Shown: one piece after another, positions 1 to 8,143 of the stretch
How positions within the stretch are numbered: the first letter of the stretch is position 1
Layout of the letters: each line of letters starts with the position of its first letter
Assembly: GCA_026994195.1 (NCBI GenBank)
Contig: JALWRH010000004.1
Coordinates: forward strand, 1-32,238
DNA length: 32,238 bases
Reading direction: 5' to 3'
Source: Sedimenticola sp.
Lineage (GTDB): Bacteria; Pseudomonadota; Gammaproteobacteria; Chromatiales; Chromatiaceae
Translations under genes and position numbers: made by a program
The notes under the pieces: model-generated
The model's input: only the letters and a program-made list of their open reading frames with translations
Database searches by the model: none
What the model was told of the DNA's origin: nothing

Positions 1-1
1 C

Positions 2-472
2 ATCTCGGAAAGATCAGAACTCATGGCCAGCCGAGTCGCCATGGCTGGCGCCATCGCCGCCGCGGGATACCTGGGACTGCATCCACCAGATTTTGCAGCC
101 GGTACCGTGGCCCTGGCCTTCGGTCTGGCGGCATCCTCCATCTTCCCTGCACTGATGATGGGCATCTTCTCCAAGACGATGAACAAGCAGGGTGCGATGG
201 CGGGCATGCTGGTCGGTATCGGTATTACCCTGTTCTATGTATTCCAGCACAAAGGCATTTTCTTCATTGCCGACTGGAAATACCTGCAGAGCTGGGGCAG
301 CAACTGGTTCCTGGGCGTTGAACCCAATGCCTTTGGCGCTATCGGCGCCGTGTTCAACTTTGTTACGGCGTTTGTCGTAGCCAAGATCACTGCACCGCCT
401 CCGGAGCATATCCAGCACATGGTGGAGAACATCCGCGTTCCCGCCGGTGCCGGTGCCGCTACCGGACACTGA
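2..472 (+). CDS. actP: Cation/acetate symporter, C-terminal part (5' end outside window)
   Basis: The frame is open from the left edge and ends with TGA at 470-472, so this is the last ~156 residues of a longer protein; the ATG at 23 is internal. Visible are hydrophobic segments typical of the sodium:solute symporter family, including a stretch with FPALMMGIFSKTMNKQGA, characteristic of the C-terminal half of ActP-type acetate permeases. The family imports acetate with a cation across the inner membrane. The gene lies upstream of acs on the same strand, which supports acetate as substrate. A strong hairpin terminator follows 20 nt after the stop, so it probably ends its own transcript. Other SSS family substrates cannot be excluded from the fragment alone. 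Confidence 0.85.
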   Translation: MSERSELMASRVAMAGAIAAAGYLGLHPPDFAAGTVALAFGLAASSIFPALMMGIFSKTMNKQGAMAGMLVGIGITLFYVFQHKGIFFIADWKYLQSWGSNWFLGVEPNAFGAIGAVFNFVTAFVVAKITAPPPEHIQHMVENIRVPAGAGAATGH

Positions 473-491
473 CAACCCGTGTTGTCAGGAG

Positions 492-519
492 AAAAAGGCT
501 CCCCAGGGAGCCTTTTTCT
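492..519 (+). terminator. Rho-independent terminator after actP
   Basis: Stem AAAAAGGCTCCC (492-503) pairs with GGGAGCCTTTTT (506-517), with a GC-rich core and a T-run. It sits 20 nt after the symporter stop codon. Confidence 0.9.
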
Positions 520-527
520 TGCAGGTT

Positions 528-555
528 GCCGCAGGGAGCTGAATCTCCCTGCGGC
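528..555. repeat. Perfect 11-bp inverted repeat
   Basis: GCCGCAGGGAG (528-538) and CTCCCTGCGGC (545-555) are exact inverse complements with a 6-nt loop. No T-run follows, so it is not a standard terminator. It lies between the actP terminator and the next inverted repeat. Confidence 0.75.
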
Positions 556-566
556 TCTTAGCTCAA

Positions 567-608
567 CCTGTTTTCAGAGGTTTCCTTCCGGGAGTTTCTG
601 AAAACAGG
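567..608. repeat. Perfect 12-bp inverted repeat upstream of the 677 gene
   Basis: CCTGTTTTCAGA (567-578) and TCTGAAAACAGG (597-608) are exact inverse complements separated by 18 nt. The site is about 70 bp upstream of the next start codon, so it could be an operator or an mRNA hairpin. A TATACT hexamer lies at 638-643, but no well-spaced -35 box was found. Confidence 0.65.
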
Positions 609-676
609 CTGACAAACCGTTCTTCTCCTTCGGGGGATATACTGTCAGTTCTAAAACACAACAAAAAGCAGGCCCC

Positions 677-1129
677 ATGGGACTAGTCAAATACTTCTAT
701 CGATCCAACCGGCATGTGAAGCTGGCCGTCATCCTCGCTCCCCTGCTGGCTATCGGCGGCTACATACTCACCGGCATCTATCTGGATGACAAGATCGAAG
801 CGCAGCCCGCCCTGGACAAACCCCTGACTTTGCAACCCGGCTGTCACCTGCTCAGCGGTGTCTGTGAACTGCTGCACCGGGAAATCGCCGTGAATGTCGC
901 CGTGGAGAAAAAGAACGGGCAGGCTTTTTTCTACCTGAGCACCAGCACCCCAATCAGGGGCGCAATCATCGCTTTTGCGAACAGCGAACCTCGCAGCATG
1001 CTAAGCCGTGGCGACAGCAAGAAATGGCTGCTGGAACTCCAGAGTCCGGTTCATACCGGCCAGACGGCAAAGCTGGTCATCTCTGGCGACAAGCATCGCT
1101 ACTTTGCTGAAATCCCGATTTTGGAATAG
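677..1129 (+). CDS. Small membrane-anchored protein of unknown function
   Basis: A 150-residue protein not recognised as a named family. A basic N-terminus is followed by one hydrophobic segment (about residues 15-35, LAVILAPLLAIGGYILTGIY). The rest is a hydrophilic domain with two Cys (in PGCHLLSGVCEL) that could form a disulfide, so an inner-membrane anchor with a periplasmic domain is likely. The TAG stop (1127-1129) directly abuts the next gene's ribosome-binding region, so it is translationally close to the DUF294 protein gene and probably co-transcribed with it. Its place between the acetate permease and acs suggests an accessory role in acetate use or signalling, but nothing in the sequence proves this. 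Confidence 0.75.
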   Translation: MGLVKYFYRSNRHVKLAVILAPLLAIGGYILTGIYLDDKIEAQPALDKPLTLQPGCHLLSGVCELLHREIAVNVAVEKKNGQAFFYLSTSTPIRGAIIAFANSEPRSMLSRGDSKKWLLELQSPVHTGQTAKLVISGDKHRYFAEIPILE

Positions 1130-1138
1130 GTGACGGGC

Positions 1139-2995
1139 ATGGAAATCGAACTTCAGGAAATCCGCGACTTCATCGCAGCCATCCCCCCCCTGGACCGGCT
1201 GCCGGAAGATGTATTGAACGCGGTGACCCAGGCTTTGAGTATCCAGTATGTACGGCGGGGCGCTGATGTTTCTGCCGATGCAGACAATGTTTCCATGCTG
1301 CATATTCTGCGCCAAGGGGCCATTGCCATGTACTCCGGAGAAGACAATCTCATTGGGATGCTGGGCGAAGGGGACATATGCACCAGTTTCTGCGCCGCTG
1401 ATGTCATGCCCGATTTCTACGTCAAAGCCACGGAAGACACCCTGCTGTACAGCATCCCCTGTGACGAGTTGTCCCGCCTGGTAGGCGATGATGAGTCCGT
1501 ACTGCATTTCATCCGCCATTCCGCCGCCCAACGCCTCAAACAGGCCGTGGCACGCATGCAGGAACAGAGTAGTTCCAGTCTGCTGCATACCTACGCAGGG
1601 GACATCTGCCATACACCATTGATCACTGCAACCCCCAACAACAGCATCCGCGAATGCGCCGTGCTCATGTCGGAAAAAGGGGTCTCTTCCCTGGTCATCC
1701 TGAAAGAAAACGAACCTGTAGGGTTGCTTACCGACCGCGACATCCGCAAGCGTTGCGTTGCCCTTGGGCTGGACGTGGATACCCGGGTCGAGGAAATTAT
1801 GACCCGGGACATCATCAGCCTCAGCGCCAGCGACAGCCTGTTTGACGCCCTGCTGGTGATGACCCGCAACCAGGTGCACCACCTGCCCGTATTCAACGAT
1901 GAAGGTGAAATCACCGGAGTCATCACCACCACGGACATCATGCGCCAGGAAGGCCTCAGCGCTGTTCACCTGACAAGCACCATTCGCAAAGCCGAATCCC
2001 TGGACGCCCTGGTGGAAGCGAGCAAGATGCTGCCGCGCATCCAGCTGCAGCTGGTGAACATGGGCGCGGATCTGCATCATCTGGGCTATGCCATCACAGC
2101 TATCTCCGGCGCCATCACCCGGCGCCTTATCGAAATGGCCGAGGAAAAACTGGGACCGCCTCCGGTACCCTATGCCTGGATCGCTGCCGGCTCCCAGGCC
2201 CGGCGTGAGCAGACCAGCCATTCCGACCAGGACAATGGCATCATCATTTCCAACAAGATGCAGCCAGGTGACGATACCTGGTTCGAATCCCTGGCCCGCT
2301 TCGTCAATGACGGCCTGAATGCCTGTGGTTTCATCTACTGTCCCGGCGATGTCATGGCAAGCAATCCCAAGTGGCGCCAGACCGCCGCCACCTGGCAGAC
2401 CTACTTCGACCAATGGATAGAAGAGCCCGAACCCATGGCCCTGATGCTGTCCAGCATCTTCTTCGACCTGCGGGTCATCCATGGCAAGGAGAAGCTGCTG
2501 AAAAAGATACGCAGGAATATCCTGCAAAAAACACCCAAGAACCAGTTATTCCTCGCGCACATGACACGCAATGCACTGAGCCACCGTCCGCCTCTGGGCT
2601 TTTTCCGCGACTTCGTGCTGGTGCATGACGGCCAGCACGACGATACCCTGGATCTCAAGCACTCGGGCCTGGTGCCCATCATCGACATGGCGCGCATCTA
2701 TGCCCTGGCGGAAGGGCTGAAAGAGATCAGCACTGAGGACCGCCTGCGCGCCGCAGCAGGTACACCATCTCTGAGCAAGGGCGGCTCGGCCAACCTGCTG
2801 GATGCTTTCGAGTTCATCAGCAACCTGCGGCTTGAACACCAGGCCGCCCAGATCGAGGCCGGCGAAAGTCCGGACAACTTCATGTCTCCCAAGCAGCTCT
2901 CCAAGCTGGAACGGGAGCATCTCAAGGACGCTTTCAAAGTCGTGCAGACCATGCAGGCCACCCTGAAAATGCGTTACCAGACCGGACGGATATGA
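1139..2995 (+). CDS. cNMP-binding / CBS-pair / DUF294 nucleotidyltransferase-like signalling protein
   Basis: About 618 residues. Start ATG 1139 is preferred over GTG 1130 because AGGTG lies 6 nt upstream; GTG 1130 directly follows the previous stop. Domain order: N-terminal cyclic-nucleotide-binding-like barrel (about 20-140), two CBS motifs (about 155-275), then a GlnD-like nucleotidyltransferase domain (about 300-440) with the signature GSQARREQTSHSDQDNG (Gly-Ser, then Ser-Asp-x-Asp metal ligands), and a helical DUF294 C-terminal domain. The family is widely linked to actP/acs in gammaproteobacteria, and by architecture resembles a sensor coupling a nucleotide signal to transfer of a nucleotidyl group; the target is unknown. 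Its stop overlaps the next gene's start (ATGA), so the two are translationally coupled. Confidence 0.9.
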   Translation: MEIELQEIRDFIAAIPPLDRLPEDVLNAVTQALSIQYVRRGADVSADADNVSMLHILRQGAIAMYSGEDNLIGMLGEGDICTSFCAADVMPDFYVKATEDTLLYSIPCDELSRLVGDDESVLHFIRHSAAQRLKQAVARMQEQSSSSLLHTYAGDICHTPLITATPNNSIRECAVLMSEKGVSSLVILKENEPVGLLTDRDIRKRCVALGLDVDTRVEEIMTRDIISLSASDSLFDALLVMTRNQVHHLPVFNDEGEITGVITTTDIMRQEGLSAVHLTSTIRKAESLDALVEASKMLPRIQLQLVNMGADLHHLGYAITAISGAITRRLIEMAEEKLGPPPVPYAWIAAGSQARREQTSHSDQDNGIIISNKMQPGDDTWFESLARFVNDGLNACGFIYCPGDVMASNPKWRQTAATWQTYFDQWIEEPEPMALMLSSIFFDLRVIHGKEKLLKKIRRNILQKTPKNQLFLAHMTRNALSHRPPLGFFRDFVLVHDGQHDDTLDLKHSGLVPIIDMARIYALAEGLKEISTEDRLRAAAGTPSLSKGGSANLLDAFEFISNLRLEHQAAQIEAGESPDNFMSPKQLSKLEREHLKDAFKVVQTMQATLKMRYQTGRI

Positions 2996-3687
2996 TGCTG
3001 GGCTGGCTGTTCAACCTGGATCAGAAGCGCAGAAAGCTGCTGGAACAGGCGCCGGAAGGTCCTGTCAAGGAATTCCTGCGCACAGACTTTCCGGACCGCG
3101 GGCTGCCCATCGATGAAGTCCCCCTCCTGGCCATGGACTTTGAAACCACCGGCCTGGATGCCCGCACGGATCACCTCCTGAGCGTGGGCCATGTGGCGCT
3201 GCAGAACGGCAGGGTTCTGCTCGGCAGTGCTCATCACCAGATCATCCACAGCAACCGGGAAATGGCGGACGAAAACATCAGCATCCACCGCATCACCCAC
3301 GACCAGGTCGCCAACGGCATGAGCCTGGGCAAAGCCGTGGAATCCATACTCGGGGAACTGACGGGCAAGGTATTGCTCGCCCATCATGCCAAGGTGGAAA
3401 TCAGTTTCTTGCAGCAGGCCTGCAAACGCTTGTATGGCATTGCCCCGGTACTGCCTGCCATCGACACCATGCAGATTGCGCGCAAGCGCTTGGAACGCCG
3501 ACAGCAGCCTTTCAAAGCCAATGAGCTGCGCCTGTTCAATCTGCGCAAGCAATATGGCCTGCCCGCCTACCAGGCACACAATGCCCTCATGGACGCCATT
3601 GCCACGGGAGAACTGTTCCTGGCCCAACTGGCCCACGGCAACTACCGCAGGTCACCCCCTTTGAAGAATTTTCTCCTGAATCCTTGA
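2992..3687 (+). CDS. DnaQ-like 3'-5' exonuclease (DEDDh family)
   Basis: 231 residues. ExoI motif DFETTG gives D49 and E51. The ExoIII region AHNALMDAIATGELF supplies the His and Asp. The ExoII region reads AHHAKVEISFL, with Glu where most DnaQ proteins have Asp, an oddity that could weaken or alter activity. The ATG at 2992 overlaps the upstream TGA (ATGA). This is a stand-alone epsilon-like exonuclease of the type found beside DUF294 proteins in acetate operons and is not likely to be the replicative proofreading subunit, which is usually next to rnhA. Substrate could be DNA, RNA or a small nucleotide; its pairing with a nucleotidyltransferase-like protein suggests a nucleotide-signalling partner, which is inference. 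Confidence 0.85.
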   Translation: MMLGWLFNLDQKRRKLLEQAPEGPVKEFLRTDFPDRGLPIDEVPLLAMDFETTGLDARTDHLLSVGHVALQNGRVLLGSAHHQIIHSNREMADENISIHRITHDQVANGMSLGKAVESILGELTGKVLLAHHAKVEISFLQQACKRLYGIAPVLPAIDTMQIARKRLERRQQPFKANELRLFNLRKQYGLPAYQAHNALMDAIATGELFLAQLAHGNYRRSPPLKNFLLNP

Positions 3688-3742
3688 CCAGGAGTCAGCA
3701 AAGCAATAAAAAAGACCTAACCTCACAACGGAGATCGCAATC

Positions 3743-5689
3743 ATGTCAGAAGATACCATCTATCCGGTTCCCGAAGCATTTGCCGCCCAGGCCAATGTAA
3801 CTGCTGAACAATACGAAACCGACTACAAGCGCTCGGTTGAAGATCCCGAGGCTTATTGGGCCGAACAGGCTGCCAATTACCTGCACTGGTTCAAGAAGTG
3901 GGATCAGGTGCTGGACTGGAGCTTCATGGAAGACGACCTGCACATCGAATGGTTCAAAGGCGGCAAGCTCAACGTCTCCTGGAACTGCCTGGACCGTCAC
4001 CTGGACACCCGCGGCGATCAGACCGCCATTCTCTGGGAAGGCGACGACCCCAACGAGGACAGGGCCATCACCTACCGGGAACTGCATGCCGACGTGAACA
4101 AATTCGCCAACGTGCTTAAGAGCCGCGGCGTGAAGAAAGGCGACAGGGTATCCATCTACATGCCCATGATTCCCGAAGCCGTGGTGGCCATGCTGGCCTG
4201 CACGCGCATCGGCGCCGTGCATTCCATCGTGTTCTCCGCCTTCTCTCCCGATGCTCTGAAAGACCGTATCCTGGATTCAGACTGCCAGGTGCTCATCACC
4301 GCCGACCAGTCCATCCGCGGCGGCAAATGTCTGCCCCTCAAAGTCAATGCCGACAAAGCCCTGGAAGGCTGTCCTCACGTACATACATCGGTAGTGGTAA
4401 AACGCGGTGGTGATCCCGTGGACTGGACCGAGGACCGTGATGTCTGGTACCACGAAGCCATGGAGAACGCGGACCCCGTCTGCGAACCCGAACAAATGGA
4501 TGCCGAAGATCCCCTGTTCATTCTCTACACTTCCGGCTCTACCGGCAAACCCAAGGGCGTGCTGCACACCACTGGCGGCTATTTGCTTCAGGCGTCCATG
4601 ACCCACAAACTGGTGTTTGACTATAAAGATGGTGAGGTATTCTGGTGTACCGCTGACATCGGCTGGGTCACCGGCCACAGCTATATCGTCTATGGCCCCC
4701 TGTGCAATGGGGCCATCAGCCTGATGTTCGAAGGCGTGCCCACCTACCCCGATGCCAGCCGTTTCTGGCAGGTCATCGACAAACATAAGGTAGCCAGTTT
4801 CTACACCGCCCCCACAGCCATCCGCGCCCTCATGGCCTGCGGCGAGGACATCGTCAAGAAGACCTCACGCCAGAGCCTGCGCCTCCTGGGCACCGTGGGC
4901 GAGCCCATCAACCCCGAGGCCTGGGAATGGTACTACCGGGTGGTGGGTGACGAACGCTGCCCCATCGTGGACACCTGGTGGCAGACAGAAACCGGTGCTC
5001 ACATGCTCACGCCCCTGCCCGGCGCCACGCCCCTCAAACCGGGTTCCGCCTGCTGGCCCTTCTTCGGCGTGCAACCCGTGCTGCTGGACGACCAGGGCAA
5101 TGAAATCGAAGGCAACCCTGCCTCCGGCAACCTGGCCATCAAGCACCCCTGGCCTTCCATGATGCGCAGTGTATATGGCGACCACAAGCGTTTCTACGAA
5201 ACCTACTTCCAGATGTACCCCGGCTACTATTTCACCGGGGACGGCGCCAAGCGCGACGCCGACGGCTACTACTGGATCACCGGCCGGGTGGACGACGTGC
5301 TCAATGTCTCCGGCCATCGTCTGGGCACGGCGGAGATCGAATCCGCTCTGGTGCTGCATCCCAAGGTGGCGGAAGCCGCCGTTGTCGGTTATCCGCATCC
5401 CATCACTGGCCAAGGCATTTACGCCTATGTCACCCTCATGGCCGGCGAGGAATACAAGGACGAACTGAAGGACGAACTGGTGCAGCTGGTGAGAAAGGAG
5501 ATCGGCCCCATTGCCAAGGTCAACATCATCCAGTGGGCGCCTGGCCTGCCCAAGACCCGTTCCGGCAAGATCATGCGCCGCATCCTGCGCAAGATCGCCG
5601 CCAACGAGCTGGACAACCTGGGTGACACCTCCACCCTGGCGGATCCGTCAGTAGTGGACCACCTCATCGAGAACCGACTGAACCGCTGA
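3743..5689 (+). CDS. acs: Acetyl-CoA synthetase (AMP-forming)
   Basis: 648 residues, the usual length for Acs. Activates acetate with ATP and CoA to acetyl-CoA through acetyl-AMP in the cytoplasm. The adenylate P-loop [11 protein letters not shown] begins at residue 262. The C-terminal motif [11 protein letters not shown] carries Lys609, equivalent in position to the lysine whose acetylation switches off the enzyme in Salmonella. Start ATG 3743 has GGAG 9 nt upstream. A strong terminator follows at 5709. With actP upstream it forms an acetate-scavenging module, and its product is the substrate of the downstream NifJ-like enzyme when that runs in the carboxylating direction. Confidence 0.97.
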   Translation: MSEDTIYPVPEAFAAQANVTAEQYETDYKRSVEDPEAYWAEQAANYLHWFKKWDQVLDWSFMEDDLHIEWFKGGKLNVSWNCLDRHLDTRGDQTAILWEGDDPNEDRAITYRELHADVNKFANVLKSRGVKKGDRVSIYMPMIPEAVVAMLACTRIGAVHSIVFSAFSPDALKDRILDSDCQVLITADQSIRGGKCLPLKVNADKALEGCPHVHTSVVVKRGGDPVDWTEDRDVWYHEAMENADPVCEPEQMDAEDPLFILYTSGSTGKPKGVLHTTGGYLLQASMTHKLVFDYKDGEVFWCTADIGWVTGHSYIVYGPLCNGAISLMFEGVPTYPDASRFWQVIDKHKVASFYTAPTAIRALMACGEDIVKKTSRQSLRLLGTVGEPINPEAWEWYYRVVGDERCPIVDTWWQTETGAHMLTPLPGATPLKPGSACWPFFGVQPVLLDDQGNEIEGNPASGNLAIKHPWPSMMRSVYGDHKRFYETYFQMYPGYYFTGDGAKRDADGYYWITGRVDDVLNVSGHRLGTAEIESALVLHPKVAEAAVVGYPHPITGQGIYAYVTLMAGEEYKDELKDELVQLVRKEIGPIAKVNIIQWAPGLPKTRSGKIMRRILRKIAANELDNLGDTSTLADPSVVDHLIENRLNR

Positions 5690-5708
5690 TCGGGCTGATC
5701 CTCCCGGC

Positions 5709-5742
5709 AAAACCCCGGCCAACTCCCGGCCGGGGTTTTTTA
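5709..5742 (+). terminator. Rho-independent terminator after acs
   Basis: AAAACCCCGGCC (5709-5720) pairs with GGCCGGGGTTTT (5728-5739) around a 7-nt loop, followed by a T-run. It starts 20 nt after the acs stop. Confidence 0.95.
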
Positions 5743-5747
5743 TGTCC

Positions 5748-5905
5748 AGGGATGGACGGTATGCCGCAAGGAGCCAAGGATGGCGGTGCGGCGCTCCATC
5801 CAGGCGTGGACGGTATGCCGCAAGGAGCCAAGGATGGCGGTGCGGCGCTCCATCCAGGGACGGACGGTATGCCGCAAAGAACCAGGTATGGCGGTGCAGC
5901 GATCC
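5748..5905. repeat. 54-bp tandem repeat, about 2.9 copies
   Basis: The sequence GACGGTATGCCGCAA recurs at 5755, 5809 and 5863, giving a period of exactly 54 bp. The first two units are almost identical; the third has diverged (AAAGAACCAGGTATGG instead of AAGGAGCCAAGGATGG). Each unit contains GGATGG and CCATCC in inverted order, so each could fold on itself. Because 54 is a multiple of 3, all frames stay open and give 18-residue repeats such as DGMPQGAKDGGAALHPG, but no frame has a convincing ribosome-binding site or conserved product. Confidence 0.85.
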
Positions 5906-6083
5906 GGATGTTATGCAGAAGCCCTTATGTCAGGATCATCCTACAGCCTTATGGGAGCTGTCCTATTGGCGGTTACCGGAGCCTGCTATAAGCTGTTCTC
6001 ATCGTATCCGGAGCGCTCAGGGAAGTGCCCAATGGCAAGGACGCCACCAGGACAGGATGTCCTACTCCAGCTGCGATCCCCGG
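5906..6083 (+). other. Gene-free stretch between the 54-bp repeat and a terminator; possible small RNA or small membrane-peptide gene
   Basis: No recognised gene. Short self-complementary pieces are present (AGGATCATCCT near 5932; AGGACA-GGA-TGTCCT near 6050). In one plus-strand frame a hydrophobic peptide is encoded (around MGAVLLAVTGACYKLF) with no clear ribosome-binding site. The segment lies between two plus-strand terminators (5709-5742 and 6084-6117), so a separate short transcript spanning the repeat is possible. No promoter was identified with confidence. Confidence 0.35.
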
Positions 6084-6117
6084 CCCTGGTCAACGGATGT
6101 GGCCAGGGTTCTTTTTT
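6084..6117 (+). terminator. Terminator-like hairpin closing the repeat region
   Basis: CCCTGG (6084-6089) pairs with CCAGGG (6103-6108) and is followed by TTCTTTTTT (6109-6117). It is oriented for plus-strand transcripts although acs already has its own terminator. It lies 32 bp beyond the 3' end of the opposing LysR gene. Confidence 0.65.
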
Positions 6118-6148
6118 AACATCCGGATTCCACCGACCCGGGATGTAT

Positions 6149-7093
6149 TCATGATTCCTGAATCTTCGTATTCTGGGTGGTGAAAAAGTCCGGATCCACC
6201 ATGTCGATGAATGCCTGGGCCTGGGGGCTGAGAAACTTGCCGCGCCGCACCACCACACCGTAGGAGCGCTTGGGAATATACTGATCCATGGGCGTGGCAT
6301 GCAGATTTTCCTTTCCTGTCAGGCAGACACCGGTCACGATGGAAATACCCATTCCCAGTTCCACATACTTCTTGATAATTTCCCAGCCTCCCGCCTCCAG
6401 AGACACCTTGAACTTCAGCCCTGCCTGACTGAACACCAGCTCCAGGAAACGCCAGGTCGCCAGGTGCCGCGGTGGCAGGATGAGGCCATGGGGACAGATA
6501 TCCCTCAGGGATACCTCCTTCTGGGCAGCCAGGGGGTGATCCCGGGGGGTGATCAGAGTGGGGCTGTAGGACATGGAAGGGTGATAGACAATGTCATCCG
6601 GAACATCCAGCATGGAACCCACCGCCAGATCCGCGTCATCTGCACGCAACATGGCCATACCATCCCGGCCGGTCACATTGTGCAGCTTGATCTTGATGCC
6701 CGGATAGGCTGTGGCAAAACGCTTGATGTACTCGGGCAGTATGTAAAGAGTGGTGGATTCTCCCGCGGCAATGTTCAGCTCCCCACTGTCCAGGCGGCCA
6801 AAATGTGCATTGAAGTTCTCCTCCAGGCCTTCGATGCCATCCACCAGTGGCCGGGCGATTTCATTCAGCACCACGCCTTCCGGCGTCAGGGAGATCTTTG
6901 GCCCCCGGCGTTCGAACAGCATCACCTTCATGTCCCGTTCCAGAGCTTGTATCTGCAAAGTCACCGTAGGCTGGCTGAGAAACAACTGTTCTGCAGCCAG
7001 AGAAATACTGCCCGTCTTGGCTGCCGCACAGAAGGCACGCAGCTGTTTCAGGCGGTTCTGCTTGTAATACAGCTGCCTTTTACTATTGCTCAT
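6149..7093 (-). CDS. LysR-family transcriptional regulator
   Basis: 314 residues. An N-terminal winged helix-turn-helix (about 13-72; LKQLRAFCAAAKTGSISLAA then QLFLSQPTVTLQIQALE) precedes a periplasmic-binding-protein-like effector domain (about 100-305; TTLYILPEYIKRF, PGIKIKLHNVTGRDGM), most like the CysB/CbbR branch of LysR proteins. It is transcribed divergently from rnfB with a 137-bp shared intergenic region that contains a dyad, the classic arrangement in which a LysR protein controls the neighbouring operon and itself. It is therefore the best candidate regulator of the rnf/nifJ run. The inducer cannot be read from the sequence. Confidence 0.93.
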   Translation of the reverse strand: MSNSKRQLYYKQNRLKQLRAFCAAAKTGSISLAAEQLFLSQPTVTLQIQALERDMKVMLFERRGPKISLTPEGVVLNEIARPLVDGIEGLEENFNAHFGRLDSGELNIAAGESTTLYILPEYIKRFATAYPGIKIKLHNVTGRDGMAMLRADDADLAVGSMLDVPDDIVYHPSMSYSPTLITPRDHPLAAQKEVSLRDICPHGLILPPRHLATWRFLELVFSQAGLKFKVSLEAGGWEIIKKYVELGMGISIVTGVCLTGKENLHATPMDQYIPKRSYGVVVRRGKFLSPQAQAFIDMVDPDFFTTQNTKIQES

Positions 7094-7106
7094 ATCAATA
7101 CTCTAC

Positions 7107-7122
7107 TGATAAGTATTTATCA
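7107..7122. promoter_or_regulatory. AT-rich dyad in the lysR-rnfB intergenic region
   Basis: TGATAA-GTAT-TTATCA is a perfect dyad 14 bp upstream of the lysR start. A second interrupted dyad, AATACT (7097-7102) and AGTATT (7112-7117), overlaps it. LysR proteins typically bind AT-rich dyads in such divergent regions, so this is a plausible autoregulatory site. A TATAAC hexamer (7178-7183) could be the rnfB -10 element, with no good -35 box, as expected for an activator-dependent promoter. Confidence 0.45.
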
Positions 7123-7230
7123 TTCCAATACATTACATTGAAATTATTTTATTGCTCAATACTAGGCACCTGCCCATTATAACCACATATTGAAAGCTGG
7201 AATTTCGCCACCCCACTTGGAGTCATCCAC

Positions 7231-8109
7231 ATGGCCGAAATCGGGTTGAGTCCTTTCTTGATCGCTGTTGCCTTCATGTCCTTCCTGGGCCTGATGCTGT
7301 CCGGCATCCTGGCCCTGGCCAACCGCAAGCTTTGGGTCTATGAAGATCCTCGTATCGATGAAATCGAGGAACTGCTCCCCAGCACCAATTGCGGCGCCTG
7401 CGGCACTGCCGGATGCCGCCCTTTTGCCGAGGCCCTGATCAAGGGAGAACTCAAGCCCGCCCAGTGTACTGTCAGCAGCCGGGATGCCACCCAGGAAATT
7501 GCAGATTACCTGGGCGTGGATGCCGGGGATGTAGTGAAGCGGGTAGCCCGCCTCGCCTGTGCGGGAGGCGCCCATGTGGCGCGTAACCAGGCCCACTATG
7601 ATGGCCTGGCATCCTGCCGCGCAGCTGCGGTCATATCCGGTGGTCCCAAGGGTTGCGCCTGGGGCTGCATCGGCCTTTCCGACTGTGCCGAGGTCTGCGA
7701 CCAGGCGGCCATCCACATGAACCCCGTAGGCCTACCTGTGGTGGACCCGGAAAAATGCACCGCCTGCAATGATTGCGTGGAGATCTGTCCCAAGGGGCTG
7801 TTCTCCCTGCAGCCTGTCACCCATCAACTCTGGGTGGCCTGCAAAAACCTGCTCCACGGCGATGAAGCCGAAGCCGACTGCGAGGTCACCTGCACGGCCT
7901 GTGGGAAATGCGCCGCAGATGCGCCGGACGGCCTGATCGAAATACATCAGAACCTGGCCATCATCGATTACCAGAACAACCACCTCGCCTCTCCTGCTGC
8001 CATCGAACGCTGTCCCACGGGCGCCATTGTCTGGATCGAGCAGGAACAAGCCACCAAGGGAAAAGCCGCCAAGCGGGTGCTGCGCCAACAACCCCTGCCC
8101 ATCCGATAA
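7231..8109 (+). CDS. rnfB: Rnf electron transport complex subunit B (long form)
   Basis: 292 residues, longer than the ~190-residue RsxB of E. coli. One N-terminal membrane helix (about 7-30) anchors it. Next comes the Fe-S domain CGACGTAGC with C54, C57, C62 and C79. A Cys cluster at 142/146/152/156 follows, then a 4Fe-4S ferredoxin motif CTACNDCVEICP from C176, then further Cys at 217, 221, 224, 227 and 261 (CP). RnfB is the ferredoxin-interacting subunit that passes electrons towards RnfC/NADH. GGAG lies 8 nt before ATG 7231. It heads the run, separated from rnfC by nifJ and tpx, and the next gene starts 34 nt downstream. Confidence 0.93.
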   Translation: MAEIGLSPFLIAVAFMSFLGLMLSGILALANRKLWVYEDPRIDEIEELLPSTNCGACGTAGCRPFAEALIKGELKPAQCTVSSRDATQEIADYLGVDAGDVVKRVARLACAGGAHVARNQAHYDGLASCRAAAVISGGPKGCAWGCIGLSDCAEVCDQAAIHMNPVGLPVVDPEKCTACNDCVEICPKGLFSLQPVTHQLWVACKNLLHGDEAEADCEVTCTACGKCAADAPDGLIEIHQNLAIIDYQNNHLASPAAIERCPTGAIVWIEQEQATKGKAAKRVLRQQPLPIR

Positions 8110-8143
8110 GGCCACAGGTCACGAGAACATAAAAGGTACCACC

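Noticed and set aside
609-643. Sigma-70 promoter before the 677 gene (CTGACA and TATACT)
   Set aside because: The spacing of 23 bp is too long for a standard promoter; not listed as a feature.
1001-2527. Long minus-strand open frame opposite the DUF294 gene
   Set aside because: It is antisense to a gene with clear domains; its translation is low-complexity (His, Gly, Gln rich), as expected from GC-rich codon bias.
5748-5905. CRISPR array
   Set aside because: Units are contiguous without distinct spacers, there are fewer than three full copies, and no cas genes are present.
5742-6119. 125-residue repetitive ORF over the 54-bp repeat
   Set aside because: All three frames are open over the repeat, no good ribosome-binding site was found, and composition is skewed. 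Kept as a repeat and possible RNA.
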